In this document: in pieces, positions 46,304 through 57,600 of the stretch
Layout of the letters: the number at the start of each line of letters is the position of its first letter
How positions within the stretch are numbered: position 1 is the stretch's first letter
Source of the DNA: Sphingobacterium sp.
Lineage (GTDB): Bacteria; Bacteroidota; Bacteroidia; Sphingobacteriales; Sphingobacteriaceae
Length of the DNA: 64,000 nt
Assembly: GCA_031277685.1 (NCBI GenBank)
Contig: JAITLV010000279.1
Coordinates: 1-64,000, forward strand
Direction: 5' to 3'
Notes under the pieces: generated by a model
Seen by the model: only the letters and a program-made list of their open reading frames with translations
The model's database searches: none
What the model was told of the DNA's origin: nothing
Translations under genes and position numbers: made by a program

Positions 46304-49300
46304 ATGATAGCGCATCTAAAAACAATCGTATTGGGAGCGACCTGCCTGTTCCAAGTACCGCAGCTCTATGCACAGCAGCAACAGGTCAGCGGGGTGGTGA
46401 CTGATGTAGCGACCGGCAAACCATTACCTGGCGTAAGTATCTCGCTAAAAGGATCTGTTACAAAGGGAGCAACAGATGCTAATGGCCGGTTCACACTTGA
46501 GATTTCTAATACTTCGACAATACTTACCTTTAAATTCATCGGTTATGATGAACAAGAAGTCTCAGTAAGCAACACTAAAGTACTACAAGTGAAACTTATA
46601 GCAACCAACAAGTCCTTGGATGAAGTCGTTATTATTGGTTACGGCGAAGTCCAGCGCAAAGACTTGACAGGGGCTGTGGGTTCGGTCAATATGCAGGATA
46701 TCAAGAAAGCCCCTGTAGGCTCCGCATTGGAAGCATTGGCTGGACGTGTCGCAGGTGTGCAGGTGACCTCAGAAAGCGGTAAACCAGGCAGTGAAATGAA
46801 TATTGTGATCCGTGGTGCCAACTCCCTGACGCAAGATAACTCACCGCTCTATGTCATCGATGGTTTTCCAATAGAAAATGCCAATAGCAATGTCTTAAAC
46901 CCTGATGAGATCGCTTCCATTGAAGTGCTGAAAGATGCTTCAGCAACAGCGATCTATGGTGCGCGAGGAGCCAATGGAGTAATTCTGATCACGACAAAAA
47001 AAGGTGAAGCCGGAGCTCCGCAAATCAGTTACAGCGGCTATGTAGGCTCACAACAGATCATCAACAGCATGGATCTGATGAATGGCTATGAATTTGTCCG
47101 CTTGCAGGCAGAGCGCGATCCTGTAGGTTCACAGGTTACTTATTTTAGCGACGGCAAGACACTGGAAGATTACAAATCGATCCCCAGCAACAATTGGCAG
47201 GATCATATTTTTCGGGATGGTGTCATGCAGAACCACAGCCTCTCGATTATGGGTGGCAATACCAATACGAAATACTCCCTTTCCGGTAATATATTTGGGC
47301 AACAGGGAATTATCATTAATTCAGGCTTCAACCGTAAACAGGGAAAAATAACGCTTGACCAGAGTTTTCAGAAACTAAAAGTAGGCATCAATGCCATGTA
47401 TACCAGTACGCTAACTGATGGCAGCAATCCTGCTGCACCTGAATCGGCATTCTCCGCCATGAATTACCTGATGTATAGCGTTTGGGGATACCGTCCCATC
47501 GCTTTTCCTGATGAAGACCTACTGAACGATCCGACAGATGACCTCGCCAATCCGACAAACGACTACCGATTCAATCCTATACTATCGGCACAAAATGAGC
47601 TGCGGGAAAACTACAACAATCGACTTATAGTCAACGGCTATGCTGAATATGCTTTTTCTCCTGCCTTAAAACTACGGATCAATGGCGGTATCAATAATGC
47701 TGACACGCGGTTGGATATATTTAATAATTCACGTACCCGATACGGCTTTGCCGGTAGTACCAATGGCGTAAACGGATCGATCCTGTATACACAGAGCAAC
47801 ACCTGGTTGAATGAAAATCTGTTGACTTATAACAAAAAGTTCAAAGACCATACGTTGAATGCTGTTGCTGGTATTACCTTTCAGGGCAATAAGTATCATC
47901 GCTATGGTATGTCGGCCATCCACCTACCGAATGAAATCAAAGGCTTGGCAGGTTTAAGTGAAGGTATTCCGCAGCCGGTCACTTCCGTCAAATCGGAATG
48001 GTCCATGCTTTCTTACCTGGGACGGGTAAACTATAATTACAAAAGCCGTTACTTGCTGACAGCCTCGTTTCGGGCAGATGGATCATCTAAATTTACAGGT
48101 GATAATAGGTACGGTTACTTCCCATCAGGTGCCTTCGCATGGCGTCTGATCAGTGAACCCTTTATGAAAAAACAGCAACTTTTCTCTGACGCGAAAGTAC
48201 GATTGGGCTATGGGATTACAGGTAACAACAGGGTAAGTGAATATGCCTCCTTTTCACCTGTCTATTTTGAAAATACCAGTGTCAGTACCAACGGTTACTA
48301 TTCTTGGGGAAATGAGCTTCTACAAGGCATGTACCTTGGCATAGGTACACCGGATCTCCGCTGGGAAAGCACGGCACAAAGCAACGCAGGTATCGACCTG
48401 GGATTATTTAAAAACCGGCTATTGCTGACGGCAGATTATTATCACAAACGAACCTATGACCTCTTGCTGTATGCCGCACTACCCTCAACCACAGGGTATA
48501 GCAATGCCTTTAAGAATATTGGCGAGACGAGTAATAAGGGAATAGAGCTGACGCTGTCAGGAGACATAATCCAAAAACCTAACTTTAGTTGGAACAGCTC
48601 TTTCAATATCTCATTTAACCGAAACAAAGTGGTCGAGCTCACTGAAAATCAGGAGAGCCTGACCACGGCATTAGCCTGGGATCAGGACTACCGAACCACG
48701 CCTTTATACATTGCCAAAATCAATCAGCCTCTTGGACAGATGTATGGCTATCTCTGGGATGGAGTATACCAATATGAAGACTTTGATCAACAACCCAATG
48801 GCAGCTACCTGTTAAAACAGACCGTGGCCACGAATGGAAATACCCGGAGTTCCATCCAGCCCGGTGATGTGAAGTATAAGGATCTCAATGGCGATTTGGT
48901 AGTGGATAACCTTGACAGAACAGTGATCGGGCGCGGATACCCGATACACCAGGGTGGATTTGCGAATACGTTTAAATACAAGAATTTTGATCTGCACCTA
49001 TTTTTCCAATGGTCTTACGGCAATGATATTGTCAATGCCAATAGACTGCTGTTCGAAAATGGCAGCAAGGCCCATCTCAACCAGTTTGCAAGCTACGCAG
49101 ACCGTTGGACACCCGAAAATACAGCTGCTACGATGCCACGGGTAGGTGGACAGGGGCCCAATGTTTACTCGACAAGAATTATCGAAGATGGTTCTTACCT
49201 ACGCCTGAAGACAGGATCTATAGGATATACATTTGACAAGGAACTGCTGGCGAAATGGAAGATCAAAAGCCTTCGCGTATATGCCTCAGTACAAAATATC

Positions 49301-49432
49301 TGGACACTCACCAATTATTCAGGGTACGATCCAGAAGTTGCAGTGTACTACTCAGCACTGACACCTGGATTCGACTATTCATCCTATCCGAGGCCCAAAA
49401 CTTTTGTATTCGGTATTAACCTAAATCTGTAA
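46304..49432 (+). CDS. SusC-family TonB-dependent outer-membrane transporter, PUL2
   Basis: The protein has 1042 residues. Signal peptide about 1-24; N-terminal carboxypeptidase-like domain (GVVTDVATGKPLPGVSISL around 29-48); LDEVVIIGYG (about 105-114); plug with PLYVIDGFPIEN and IEVLKDASATAIYGARGANG (about 180-225); barrel to the C-terminal NLNL. It imports the PUL2 oligosaccharide. The SusD partner follows after 18 bp. It is clearly a different subfamily member from the PUL1 SusC. Confidence 0.95.
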   Translation: MIAHLKTIVLGATCLFQVPQLYAQQQQVSGVVTDVATGKPLPGVSISLKGSVTKGATDANGRFTLEISNTSTILTFKFIGYDEQEVSVSNTKVLQVKLIATNKSLDEVVIIGYGEVQRKDLTGAVGSVNMQDIKKAPVGSALEALAGRVAGVQVTSESGKPGSEMNIVIRGANSLTQDNSPLYVIDGFPIENANSNVLNPDEIASIEVLKDASATAIYGARGANGVILITTKKGEAGAPQISYSGYVGSQQIINSMDLMNGYEFVRLQAERDPVGSQVTYFSDGKTLEDYKSIPSNNWQDHIFRDGVMQNHSLSIMGGNTNTKYSLSGNIFGQQGIIINSGFNRKQGKITLDQSFQKLKVGINAMYTSTLTDGSNPAAPESAFSAMNYLMYSVWGYRPIAFPDEDLLNDPTDDLANPTNDYRFNPILSAQNELRENYNNRLIVNGYAEYAFSPALKLRINGGINNADTRLDIFNNSRTRYGFAGSTNGVNGSILYTQSNTWLNENLLTYNKKFKDHTLNAVAGITFQGNKYHRYGMSAIHLPNEIKGLAGLSEGIPQPVTSVKSEWSMLSYLGRVNYNYKSRYLLTASFRADGSSKFTGDNRYGYFPSGAFAWRLISEPFMKKQQLFSDAKVRLGYGITGNNRVSEYASFSPVYFENTSVSTNGYYSWGNELLQGMYLGIGTPDLRWESTAQSNAGIDLGLFKNRLLLTADYYHKRTYDLLLYAALPSTTGYSNAFKNIGETSNKGIELTLSGDIIQKPNFSWNSSFNISFNRNKVVELTENQESLTTALAWDQDYRTTPLYIAKINQPLGQMYGYLWDGVYQYEDFDQQPNGSYLLKQTVATNGNTRSSIQPGDVKYKDLNGDLVVDNLDRTVIGRGYPIHQGGFANTFKYKNFDLHLFFQWSYGNDIVNANRLLFENGSKAHLNQFASYADRWTPENTAATMPRVGGQGPNVYSTRIIEDGSYLRLKTGSIGYTFDKELLAKWKIKSLRVYASVQNIWTLTNYSGYDPEVAVYYSALTPGFDYSSYPRPKTFVFGINLNL

Positions 49433-49450
49433 TCCTATCCCATAAACTTT

Positions 49451-51028
49451 ATGAAACCAATAATAGCAACCAACTATAAATCCCTAAGCTTGTATTGCTT
49501 ACTAGCGACCAGCTCAATTTTTTCGGGATGTTCAAAATTTCTGGATAAGCAGCCTTTTGACGTAGTCAAGGAAAACTACTATCAGAATGAAAAAGAAGTG
49601 ATGACAGGGCTTGTCGGTGTATACGATATACTCGGTCGGGAGGATTTCTACGGATCTACCTATTCTACTTTTTTGACGGTGGGCGATGAAAGCGCCTACT
49701 TTCGCTCGTCGTACCTCGCTGGCCCCGAAATCTACAGTTACGACGCCTCTAATCCGAAGATCAATGATATCTGGCGGTTCCTGTATGAAGGCATCGAGCG
49801 GGCTAATTTTTTCCTGAGCAAAATTGACGCCGTACAGATGAACAATACCGAAAAACAGGCGGTGATAGGTGAGGCCAGGTTTTTACGTGCTTACTACTAT
49901 TTTATTTTGGTGAGCAACTGGGGAGCTGTGCCTTTGAAAACAGAACCCACAAAATCGGTCAGTAATGTAAATATCGCCCGGACAGCAGCGGTCGAGGTTT
50001 ATAATTTTGTGGTACAGGAGATGGAGGCAGCGGAGTCCATGGTGAAAGATATTCAAACCTATGGGCATGCCGGACGTATCAGCAAATCTGCGGCACGAGG
50101 CCTATTGGCCCGGGTATATCTAAAGATGGCAGGTGCTCCGCTCAATGATGCTTCTAAGTATCAGAAAGCGCTAGAATGGTCAAGTAAATTGGTTTTTCCA
50201 GAAGCTGGGGAATATAAACATAGCCTGGTCACCGACTATAAAAAAATCTTTACGGATATGGCCGCAGACCGCTATAATATCAGCGAATCAATCTGGGAAG
50301 TGGAATTCTATGGTAATCGAACTGGTGATTTCGAAGCTGGACGTATCGGCAACCAGACAGGCATCCAGACCAGCGATGAAGGCAAAGGGTTTAGCTATGG
50401 ACTCCTAGCGGCTACACGCAAACTTTTTGAGTCGTACGAACCTACAGACCAGCGTCGGGACTGGAATATTGCCAGTTATCGATATAACCATGCCAATAAC
50501 TTGATTACAGATTCGGTGTTCTATACGGGAGTGGAGATTGAACGGCGGCATGTCGCTAAGTTCCGCAGAGACTATGAAACACTAAAACCCAAAAATAGAA
50601 ATTACACGCCTATCAATTTCCCGCTATTACGCTATGCAGACGTGTTGCTGATGTTTGCTGAAGCTGAGAATGAAGTAAATGGGCCAACGGCACGGGCGAA
50701 AGAAGCCCTTCAACAGGTACGTGACCGAGCAAAGGCCTCCAATAGAAATCAACAGATCAGCAATGAAAGTGAAATGAGAACAGCAATACGGGAAGAGCGG
50801 TTCCGGGAGTTATGTTACGAAGGGTTGCGAAAATTTGACTTGGTACGTTATGGCACTTTTGTTGCGGAAATGAAGCTGGTAGCCCAGCAATATGCACAAC
50901 TGGCACCAGCCGATTATCGTTACCTGGCCCTGGCGTTCAATAATGTCAGTGAGCGCGATGTGTACTTTCCAATCCCGATCAACGAGCTTTCCCTCAATAA
51001 CCTGATGACGCAAAATCCAGGATGGTAA
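49451..51028 (+). CDS. SusD/RagB-family surface lipoprotein, PUL2
   Basis: The 525-residue lipoprotein has FSGC with Cys27, then KFLDKQPFDVV. The conserved helix AVIGEARFLRAYYYFILVSNWGAVPL is recognisable around 138-163 and the C-terminal EERFRELCYEGLRKFDLVRYG around 447-467. It is the glycan-capturing lid of the PUL2 SusC pore. Length is usual. Confidence 0.95.
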   Translation: MKPIIATNYKSLSLYCLLATSSIFSGCSKFLDKQPFDVVKENYYQNEKEVMTGLVGVYDILGREDFYGSTYSTFLTVGDESAYFRSSYLAGPEIYSYDASNPKINDIWRFLYEGIERANFFLSKIDAVQMNNTEKQAVIGEARFLRAYYYFILVSNWGAVPLKTEPTKSVSNVNIARTAAVEVYNFVVQEMEAAESMVKDIQTYGHAGRISKSAARGLLARVYLKMAGAPLNDASKYQKALEWSSKLVFPEAGEYKHSLVTDYKKIFTDMAADRYNISESIWEVEFYGNRTGDFEAGRIGNQTGIQTSDEGKGFSYGLLAATRKLFESYEPTDQRRDWNIASYRYNHANNLITDSVFYTGVEIERRHVAKFRRDYETLKPKNRNYTPINFPLLRYADVLLMFAEAENEVNGPTARAKEALQQVRDRAKASNRNQQISNESEMRTAIREERFRELCYEGLRKFDLVRYGTFVAEMKLVAQQYAQLAPADYRYLALAFNNVSERDVYFPIPINELSLNNLMTQNPGW

Positions 51029-51050
51029 TACCAGTTAACACGTAGAAATT

Positions 51051-51977
51051 ATGAAAAGATATATCAGTTTTACAGCTCTTCTTGTCCTGTTTGTCTTACA
51101 GTCCTGTGAGAAAAAAGAGACAATACCTTTGAATTTTGAAGTTCACTCCGACAAAAACAGTTATAAAGCCGGTGAACCGGTTACTTTCCAAATCAGCGGC
51201 AACCCCGATCAGCTTACTTTTTTCTCCGGTGAGGAAGGACATAAATATGCTTATCGGGAAAGAACCAAAGCTGTTCCCCACGCGGTAACGCTGGAGTTTG
51301 CAAGTAACCGACGTTACGGTTCCGATGTCCAACAACCGAATTCACTCCGTCTGTTGGTCTCACAACGTTTTAGTGGAATCTATCAAGCTGATGCGATCAC
51401 GGAAAGTGAATGGGTTGATATTACCGATGCCTTTACCTTATCGGGCATTCAGGCCAATGATGCTACCTATACGCCCTCTGGGCAAGTGGATCTCTCAAAA
51501 TTAGCAGCATTGGGCTTCAACCTAGATCCCAATGCCTTGGTTTACTTTGCGTTCAAATACAGTGGTCATACCGGCTCTACACAACCCCGATGGTGGATAA
51601 ATCTATTTAGTCTAAACACCTTAACGACAGAAGGGATCAACTTACGCATAGCCGACTTACAAAGTGCAGGCTGGACATCCATCGGGCTTCAAAATTCATC
51701 CGTCTTCTGGCTGTTAAGTACTTCGGGACTACGCTTTCAGGGCGGTGCTGCAACAATAGCCTCCAATCTTGTCTGGGCAGTTTCAAAACCGTTGGATCTA
51801 ACCAGTGTAACACCTGACAAAGGTGTTGCACTCAAAAATATGAGTACACGTATGAATTCCTATAGCTATACTTTTACTAGAGCAGGAACTTATGAGGTCA
51901 CCTTTGTTGGCAACAATATCAATGTATATGGAGAGAATCCTTCAGTGAAAACAGTCAATATTGAAATCATCGAATAA
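51051..51977 (+). CDS. DUF5017-domain surface lipoprotein, PUL2
   Basis: The 308-residue lipoprotein has LQSC with Cys19. The start of the mature part (FEVHSDKNSYKAGEPVTFQISG, about 29-50) and the FFSGEEGHKYAYRER segment (about 58-72) are the hallmark of DUF5017, a domain found in PUL-associated lipoproteins of Bacteroidota. It is likely a surface glycan-binding protein in the SusE position. A second beta domain covers about 115-305. The binding specificity is unknown. Confidence 0.78.
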   Translation: MKRYISFTALLVLFVLQSCEKKETIPLNFEVHSDKNSYKAGEPVTFQISGNPDQLTFFSGEEGHKYAYRERTKAVPHAVTLEFASNRRYGSDVQQPNSLRLLVSQRFSGIYQADAITESEWVDITDAFTLSGIQANDATYTPSGQVDLSKLAALGFNLDPNALVYFAFKYSGHTGSTQPRWWINLFSLNTLTTEGINLRIADLQSAGWTSIGLQNSSVFWLLSTSGLRFQGGAATIASNLVWAVSKPLDLTSVTPDKGVALKNMSTRMNSYSYTFTRAGTYEVTFVGNNINVYGENPSVKTVNIEIIE

Positions 51978-52054
51978 TAGTAATGACGCAAAAAATCCTG
52001 GAATCAGGTACTAACAAATAAAGAATAATACGATAAAACAGTAAATCATAAAAC

Positions 52055-53350
52055 ATGAAGCAGATACATTATCCATTTAACATTAAACCAGTTTTTCTAT
52101 TCCTCCTGGCAACACTATTTTCCTGCCAGCAGCAGCATGCCCAAAACAACAGCGGATCGTCGGATTTCGTCGCAACAGATTTCACACGGGCGAAAGACCA
52201 ATATAGTCAGCTGCTGAATAGCAGTTCTTTTCCCCGAACCCTAGATACTGCAGGCCATCTGGTGGGAACAGATGAATGGGATTGGACAGGTGGATTTTTT
52301 CCGGGAGCGCTTTGGTATATCTACGAATACACAAAAGATCCACAGGTCAAGGCCAATGCAACAGCATGGACAGAAAAATTGGAAAAGGCAAAGGATCTAA
52401 CCCAGCATCACGATATCGGTTTTGTAATGTACTGTTCTTACGGCAATGCCTTGCGGTTGGAGAATGATTCAACCAAAATCAAAAAATATCAGCAGCTGCT
52501 TGTACATTCAGCGGAATCTGCTTTAAAACGTTTTGATCCAAAGGTAGGATTGATCAAATCCTGGAACGAGAAAGCTTCTTGGGACGGAAAAACGGTATGG
52601 AAATACCCCGTTATCATCGACAATATGATGAATTTGGAACTGCTTTTCTTTGCTTCGAAACTAAGCGGGGATCCGAAATACAGTAAAGCGGCGATTAGCC
52701 ACGCGGATCATACCCTGAAAAATCATTTCAGACCCGATTACAGCACATACCATGTCGTCGACTATGACCCCAATACGGGAGCAGTCGCACATCAGCAGAC
52801 CAATCAGGGCTATGCAGACAATTCAACTTGGTCAAGGGGACAGGGCTGGGCAATCTATGGCTATACGCTTCTCTATCGTGAGACCAAGGATGCCAAGTAC
52901 CTCGAAGCAGCTAAAAAAGCAGCTGATTTTTACATCAATCACCCCAACCTTCCAAAAGACAACGTACCATACTGGGATTTCAATGTCGGTCAGAAGGGTT
53001 ACAAACCAGATGTGGATTATTCAAATCGAAAGTTAAACTACATCCCCCGGGACGCTTCGGCCGCGGCACTGGTCACATCGGCATTACTCGAGTTGTCTAC
53101 CTATGTGACGGGAGCAGATGCTAAGCGTTATTTCGACTTTGCCGAAAATACGCTGAAATCACTTTCATCAAGCGAATATTTAGCCGAAGAGGGTACCAAT
53201 GGAGGCTTTATCCTCAAGCATTCTACGGGGAGTATGCCACATAAAAGCGAAATCAATGTTCCACTAATCTATGCGGATTACTACTTTTTGGAAGCTTTGC
53301 TACGTTATCAGAATTTAAGGGAAATGCCACAGCTAACAGGCCTTCAATAG
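52055..53350 (+). CDS. GH88 unsaturated glucuronyl hydrolase
   Basis: The protein has 431 residues. An export signal with LFSC (Cys24) suggests a lipoprotein, though Phe at -2 is unusual. The alpha/alpha-barrel has the family's WTGGFFPGALWY segment, Asp120 in HHDIGF and Asp189 in IIDNMMNLEL; these correspond to the two essential aspartates of characterised GH88 enzymes. GH88 hydrolyses the unsaturated uronic acid left at the non-reducing end by polysaccharide lyases, by hydration of the double bond. The Trp-rich WSRGQGW motif near 260 also fits. Last gene of PUL2. The absence of a lyase in the locus is notable. Confidence 0.88.
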   Translation: MKQIHYPFNIKPVFLFLLATLFSCQQQHAQNNSGSSDFVATDFTRAKDQYSQLLNSSSFPRTLDTAGHLVGTDEWDWTGGFFPGALWYIYEYTKDPQVKANATAWTEKLEKAKDLTQHHDIGFVMYCSYGNALRLENDSTKIKKYQQLLVHSAESALKRFDPKVGLIKSWNEKASWDGKTVWKYPVIIDNMMNLELLFFASKLSGDPKYSKAAISHADHTLKNHFRPDYSTYHVVDYDPNTGAVAHQQTNQGYADNSTWSRGQGWAIYGYTLLYRETKDAKYLEAAKKAADFYINHPNLPKDNVPYWDFNVGQKGYKPDVDYSNRKLNYIPRDASAAALVTSALLELSTYVTGADAKRYFDFAENTLKSLSSSEYLAEEGTNGGFILKHSTGSMPHKSEINVPLIYADYYFLEALLRYQNLREMPQLTGLQ

Positions 53351-53474
53351 AGCCAAACTGTTGTTATGGAATGATAAATCAAGGACAAAAGTCGATATAC
53401 CAAACGATTCCAGATAGGTATATCTGGGCGCTATAGTGGGGTATTTACAGCAAGTATTCCTAGAAATTCACATA

Positions 53475-53524
53475 GAATAAGTGGGCAGCACTAGGTTAAA
53501 ATAGGCTGCCCGCTTATTCATTTT
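53475..53524. terminator. Terminator between convergent PUL2 and efflux operons
   Basis: A 15-bp stem with one G-T pair (53475-53489 with 53505-53519) encloses a 15-base loop and is followed by TTTT on the plus strand. It lies between two convergent operons and probably serves both. Confidence 0.8.
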
Positions 53525-53543
53525 GCTTTACTATGGCTTATTC

Positions 53544-54698
53544 CTACTCTGCCTTATTCTGCGCTTTCATCAGTAGGGCAAAAGCGTTTTTTAAGGCCAC
53601 TACCGTGTCCGGATGAATGTTTTCTGTTATAATCTGCTGTTTTCCATTATCTTGAACACCAAGCTTCACCTCATTCATTTTAAATATACCGGCAGTCTGT
53701 TGAACAAAAACAAAATACTTGTTCTGCCAACGAACGACAGCCTCTTCAGGGACAACCAAAGCCTTGGTGTTGTCAACATTCAGATCCGCATTCATAAACA
53801 TGCCTGGAGTCAATATCGATGCTGACTGTCTAAAATGACACAATACTTCCGCCATTCTGTTTTCATCAAAGGTACGATTGACCAAAAATACTGCGGCCGG
53901 AATTTTTCGGTCGACATCGGAATTGGCATAAGCTGTGACCGTACTTCCAACCTGTATTTTTGAAAGGTCTTTCTCAAATACTTTAAGCGAAAGATACATG
54001 GCTGATGGGTTGACGATTTCAAATAGAATATCCGTCGGTGCGGTGTATTTACCAACACTAATATTGACTTTTGTGATAAAACCATCACTCGGTGAGACGA
54101 TGGGAACCTCTTTTTTGATGTTAGTTGTGGTCAATTTTTGGGGTACGATGCCAATCAGACGAAGTTTTTCCGCCAATGAACTAATCAAGATACGTTCACG
54201 GTCCATTTCAGCTTTGGCTTGCTGAAAGACTTTATCGCTACTGGCCTTGCTCTGATTGAGTTCGTATTGTCTCTTATATTCTGTTTCGGCAAGTGTATAA
54301 TTTGTCTGAGCAGTCAAATAATCCTGTTGCAACTGGATAAATTGGAGGTCTTCGATTGTTGCCAACACCTGGCCTTTTCGAACTGGCTTTCCGGGAAGCA
54401 TGCTCGTTGACTTGATATATCCGCCAATTGGAAAGCTTAAACTGACGGTATTTTGAGGCGCTACAGCCACTGTTCCCTGAAGCGTAATTTTACCACTGAT
54501 ATTTTCTACTGTTGGTGTGCCGACAACAATACCTGCTGCGGAAAGCTGCTTGGCGTCCAGTTGTATGTTCTGATCCAGCTGGCTTGAATCTGTCGGAGCT
54601 GCTGTGGGCTTGTTTTCAGCTTTCTCACCCTGTGTACAGGAAATAAAGGAAAAAAGGGTTAAACCTCCGTATACTATAATTCTTATCGTTTTATTCAT
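53544..54698 (-). CDS. RND efflux periplasmic adaptor, CzcB/CusB type
   Basis: The protein has 384 residues with a lipoprotein signal ending FISC (Cys21). The mature part shows the membrane-fusion layout: beta-barrel start, SFPIGGYIKSTSMLPGKPVRKGQVLATIED as the lipoyl half (about 88-118), a helical hairpin (about 120-185), the second lipoyl half VSPSDGFITKVNISVGKYT (about 200-220), and a final barrel. It bridges the inner-membrane pump and the outer-membrane channel. Its start overlaps the last eight bases of the pump gene (ATGAATAA), so translation is coupled. No metal-binding His/Met N-terminal extension is seen. Confidence 0.9.
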   Translation of the reverse strand: MNKTIRIIVYGGLTLFSFISCTQGEKAENKPTAAPTDSSQLDQNIQLDAKQLSAAGIVVGTPTVENISGKITLQGTVAVAPQNTVSLSFPIGGYIKSTSMLPGKPVRKGQVLATIEDLQFIQLQQDYLTAQTNYTLAETEYKRQYELNQSKASSDKVFQQAKAEMDRERILISSLAEKLRLIGIVPQKLTTTNIKKEVPIVSPSDGFITKVNISVGKYTAPTDILFEIVNPSAMYLSLKVFEKDLSKIQVGSTVTAYANSDVDRKIPAAVFLVNRTFDENRMAEVLCHFRQSASILTPGMFMNADLNVDNTKALVVPEEAVVRWQNKYFVFVQQTAGIFKMNEVKLGVQDNGKQQIITENIHPDTVVALKNAFALLMKAQNKAE

Positions 54699-57600
54699 TG
54701 TATAATTTGCTTAATTGGATGGATGCCTGATTGTAGTTGTTTAAAGTGTTAATATATTCACTTTGTATATTGATGGCTTGATTGACAAGAATCACCCATT
54801 GGAGGTAATCTATTTCACCATTTACGAATTGCTGGTCGGCAGTTACAAAGATTGTTTCTGCATGTTTTAATCCCTGACCTTCATAGTACTGGAGCACTGA
54901 TTCATATTTCTGCACTTGTTCTAATGCGTTACTTATTTCAGTTTTCAGTTCGTTTTTGACATAGTCAAGCTCTTTCAATTGGCTCTGCCAGTTAAGTTTG
55001 GCTGCCTGTATACGATGCGACTGGGCTCCCCAAAAAAGAGGCACACTAATGCCAGCACTAAAATAGCCCAGCCGATCGGATGAACGATAGAACACTTCCT
55101 GCCCGTTGACAGTCTGCATTCCCTGCAAAGTCTGGCTATTGTATCCTAGGGTGATCTCAGGGAGCAATTTGGCGCGTTCCAATTGCCATTGATGCTGTGC
55201 TGCCTCAGTCTGGAGCTGAGCAATCCGAAACATTGGGAGTGCTTCTGTCGGGTCAGATAGATCTACGGATAACAGTGAAGTCCGCTGGTACTTTAGTGAT
55301 GTGGCTGCCGGAACATAACGAACAGTATCTTGAAGTAAAAAATTAAATCTATTCAAGGTGATGTTGATGTCCTTCTGAAGTAAGTTCAATTGATTGTTAA
55401 TCTCTTGTCGTTGGGTCTGTGCTGCTGTCTGTTCCAATATATTGGCGGCACCGGCTTCAAAGCGCTTACTTGTTTTCATCTCAAAAAGGTGGTAGAGACT
55501 GTCGGCACGAAGTAAAAGTTCTTTCCGCCTATTCATGGTCAAATAATCAAAATACAGGCTTTTCACGATTGTACGAACCTCAAGTAGACTTATTTTTGTT
55601 GTCTCCCGGGCGATAAAAAGATCCTGTTGAAGTAAGGCGGATTGTCTTTTGTACACAGTAGGAAAACTCAACCTTTGGTTCAGGCCGATACGATTATCCT
55701 GATATGCACTGTTGACATGACCATAGTCGGCCGATATCTCCAGTTTTGAGGGATCAAAACCTGTTTTTGCGAGCTTTTCTTTGGCCTGCTCATTGAGTCT
55801 AAGCTGCTGTAAGCGATAACTATACTGTTCTGCCCGTGCCAATGCATCCACCAGCGAGATCTGTTGCCTAATCGGGACCGCTGTTTGCGCCGAAATATCC
55901 AGCGAAGGAGCCAAGAAGCAGACGAGTAGGAGTGGAAGGACAATTTTTGATCCGCCCCCATATTTTTTATTAAATAACAGATACAAAGCTGGTAACACAA
56001 ATAACGTCAGGAATGTCGCTGAAATTAGTCCGCCAATCACGACTGTTGCAAGTGGGCGTTGCACTTCGGCTCCGGCACCATTGCTGAGAGCCATTGGCAA
56101 GAAACCCAAGGAAGCCACAGCAGCAGTCATCAGCACTGGCCGGAGCCGATTTCGGGTACCAACCATAATAAGTTCCTTTAGATCCGTAATGATCCCTTCT
56201 TTTTTAATCCGATTAAACTCCGAGATCAATACAATGCCGTTCAAAACAGCAACACCAAATAGGGCTATGAAACCTACACCTGCTGAGATGCTAAAAGGCA
56301 TCCCGCGAAGTGCGAGGGCAAAAACACCGCCAATTGCGGAAAGCGGAATAGCAGTATAGATAAGTGCGCCATCTTTTAATGAAGAGAAGGCGAAGTAAAG
56401 CATACCGAAGATCAGCAGCAGTGCAACAGGTACAGCTACACTCAAACGAGATTTGGCCTGCTGCAGGTTTTCAAATGTCCCCCCATAGGTCAAGGTGTAG
56501 CCGTCGTCCATCTGCAGCCTTGCAGCGACTTTCTGCTGCAGTTCTTCCACAATACTCTGAACATCGCGTCCTCGAACATTGAATCCAACGATGATACGAC
56601 GACGGGCATTTTCTCGCTGTATCTGATTGGGCCCTTCTATTTCGTCAATCCGGGCAATCTGATTGAGCGGAATCTGTATTCCTTTGGGCGTGGTTATTTG
56701 TAAATTCCGTACGTCTTCAATATTACGGCGTCCTTCATGACCTACACGGACTACCAGATCGAAGCTTTTTTCGCCTTCATAGATCTTACCCGCGGCAGCG
56801 CCCGCAAAAGCCGCATTGACCGTACGGTTGATTGTGGCGATATCCAGTCCATATTTCGCAATCTCGTCGCGGTTATAGTCGATCACGATCTGGGGCATCC
56901 CCGTAACGGATTCAACATACCAGTCTGCTGTTCCCGTAACTGATTTGGCAATTTCCCCAAGTTTCTCCGCATAAGTCGCCAGCTTATCCAGGTCTTCACC
57001 ATAGATCTTACAGACGACATCTTGCTTTGCGCCAGTCATCAGTTCGTTAAAGCGCATCTGTACCGGAAATTGAAAGCCTGTCGTGATGCCCGGCATGATC
57101 TCCTGTGCAGTTGCGGACATCTTACTGGCAAGTTCCGGAAAGGTTTTCGCGTTCTTCCATTCAGATTTAGGTTTAAGCACAATGATCATATCGCCACCTT
57201 CAATCGGCATGGGATCGGTCGGGATCTCCGCACTTCCGATACGGGAAACAATCTTTTCAACTTCGGGATAACGGTGCTTTAAAGCGGCCGAGACCCGATC
57301 TATAGCATTGATTGTCGTGGAGAGATTGGTGCCGACCAATAGCCTGGTTTCGACTGCAAAGTCGCCTTCTTCAAGTTGTGGAATAAATTCACCGCCCATT
57401 TTTGAAAAAACAAGGACTGAAACTGCAAAAAGGGCAATTGTTATGATCACAAGTATTTTCCTGACCGAAAGTGCTGCTGCAAGCGCTTTTTGATACACGC
57501 TTTCCAAACGTGCCATCACACGGTCGGAGAAATTGGGTTTATGATTGATTTTCTTGCTGACAACCAGGGAACTGATCATAGGAACATAAGTCAAGGACAG

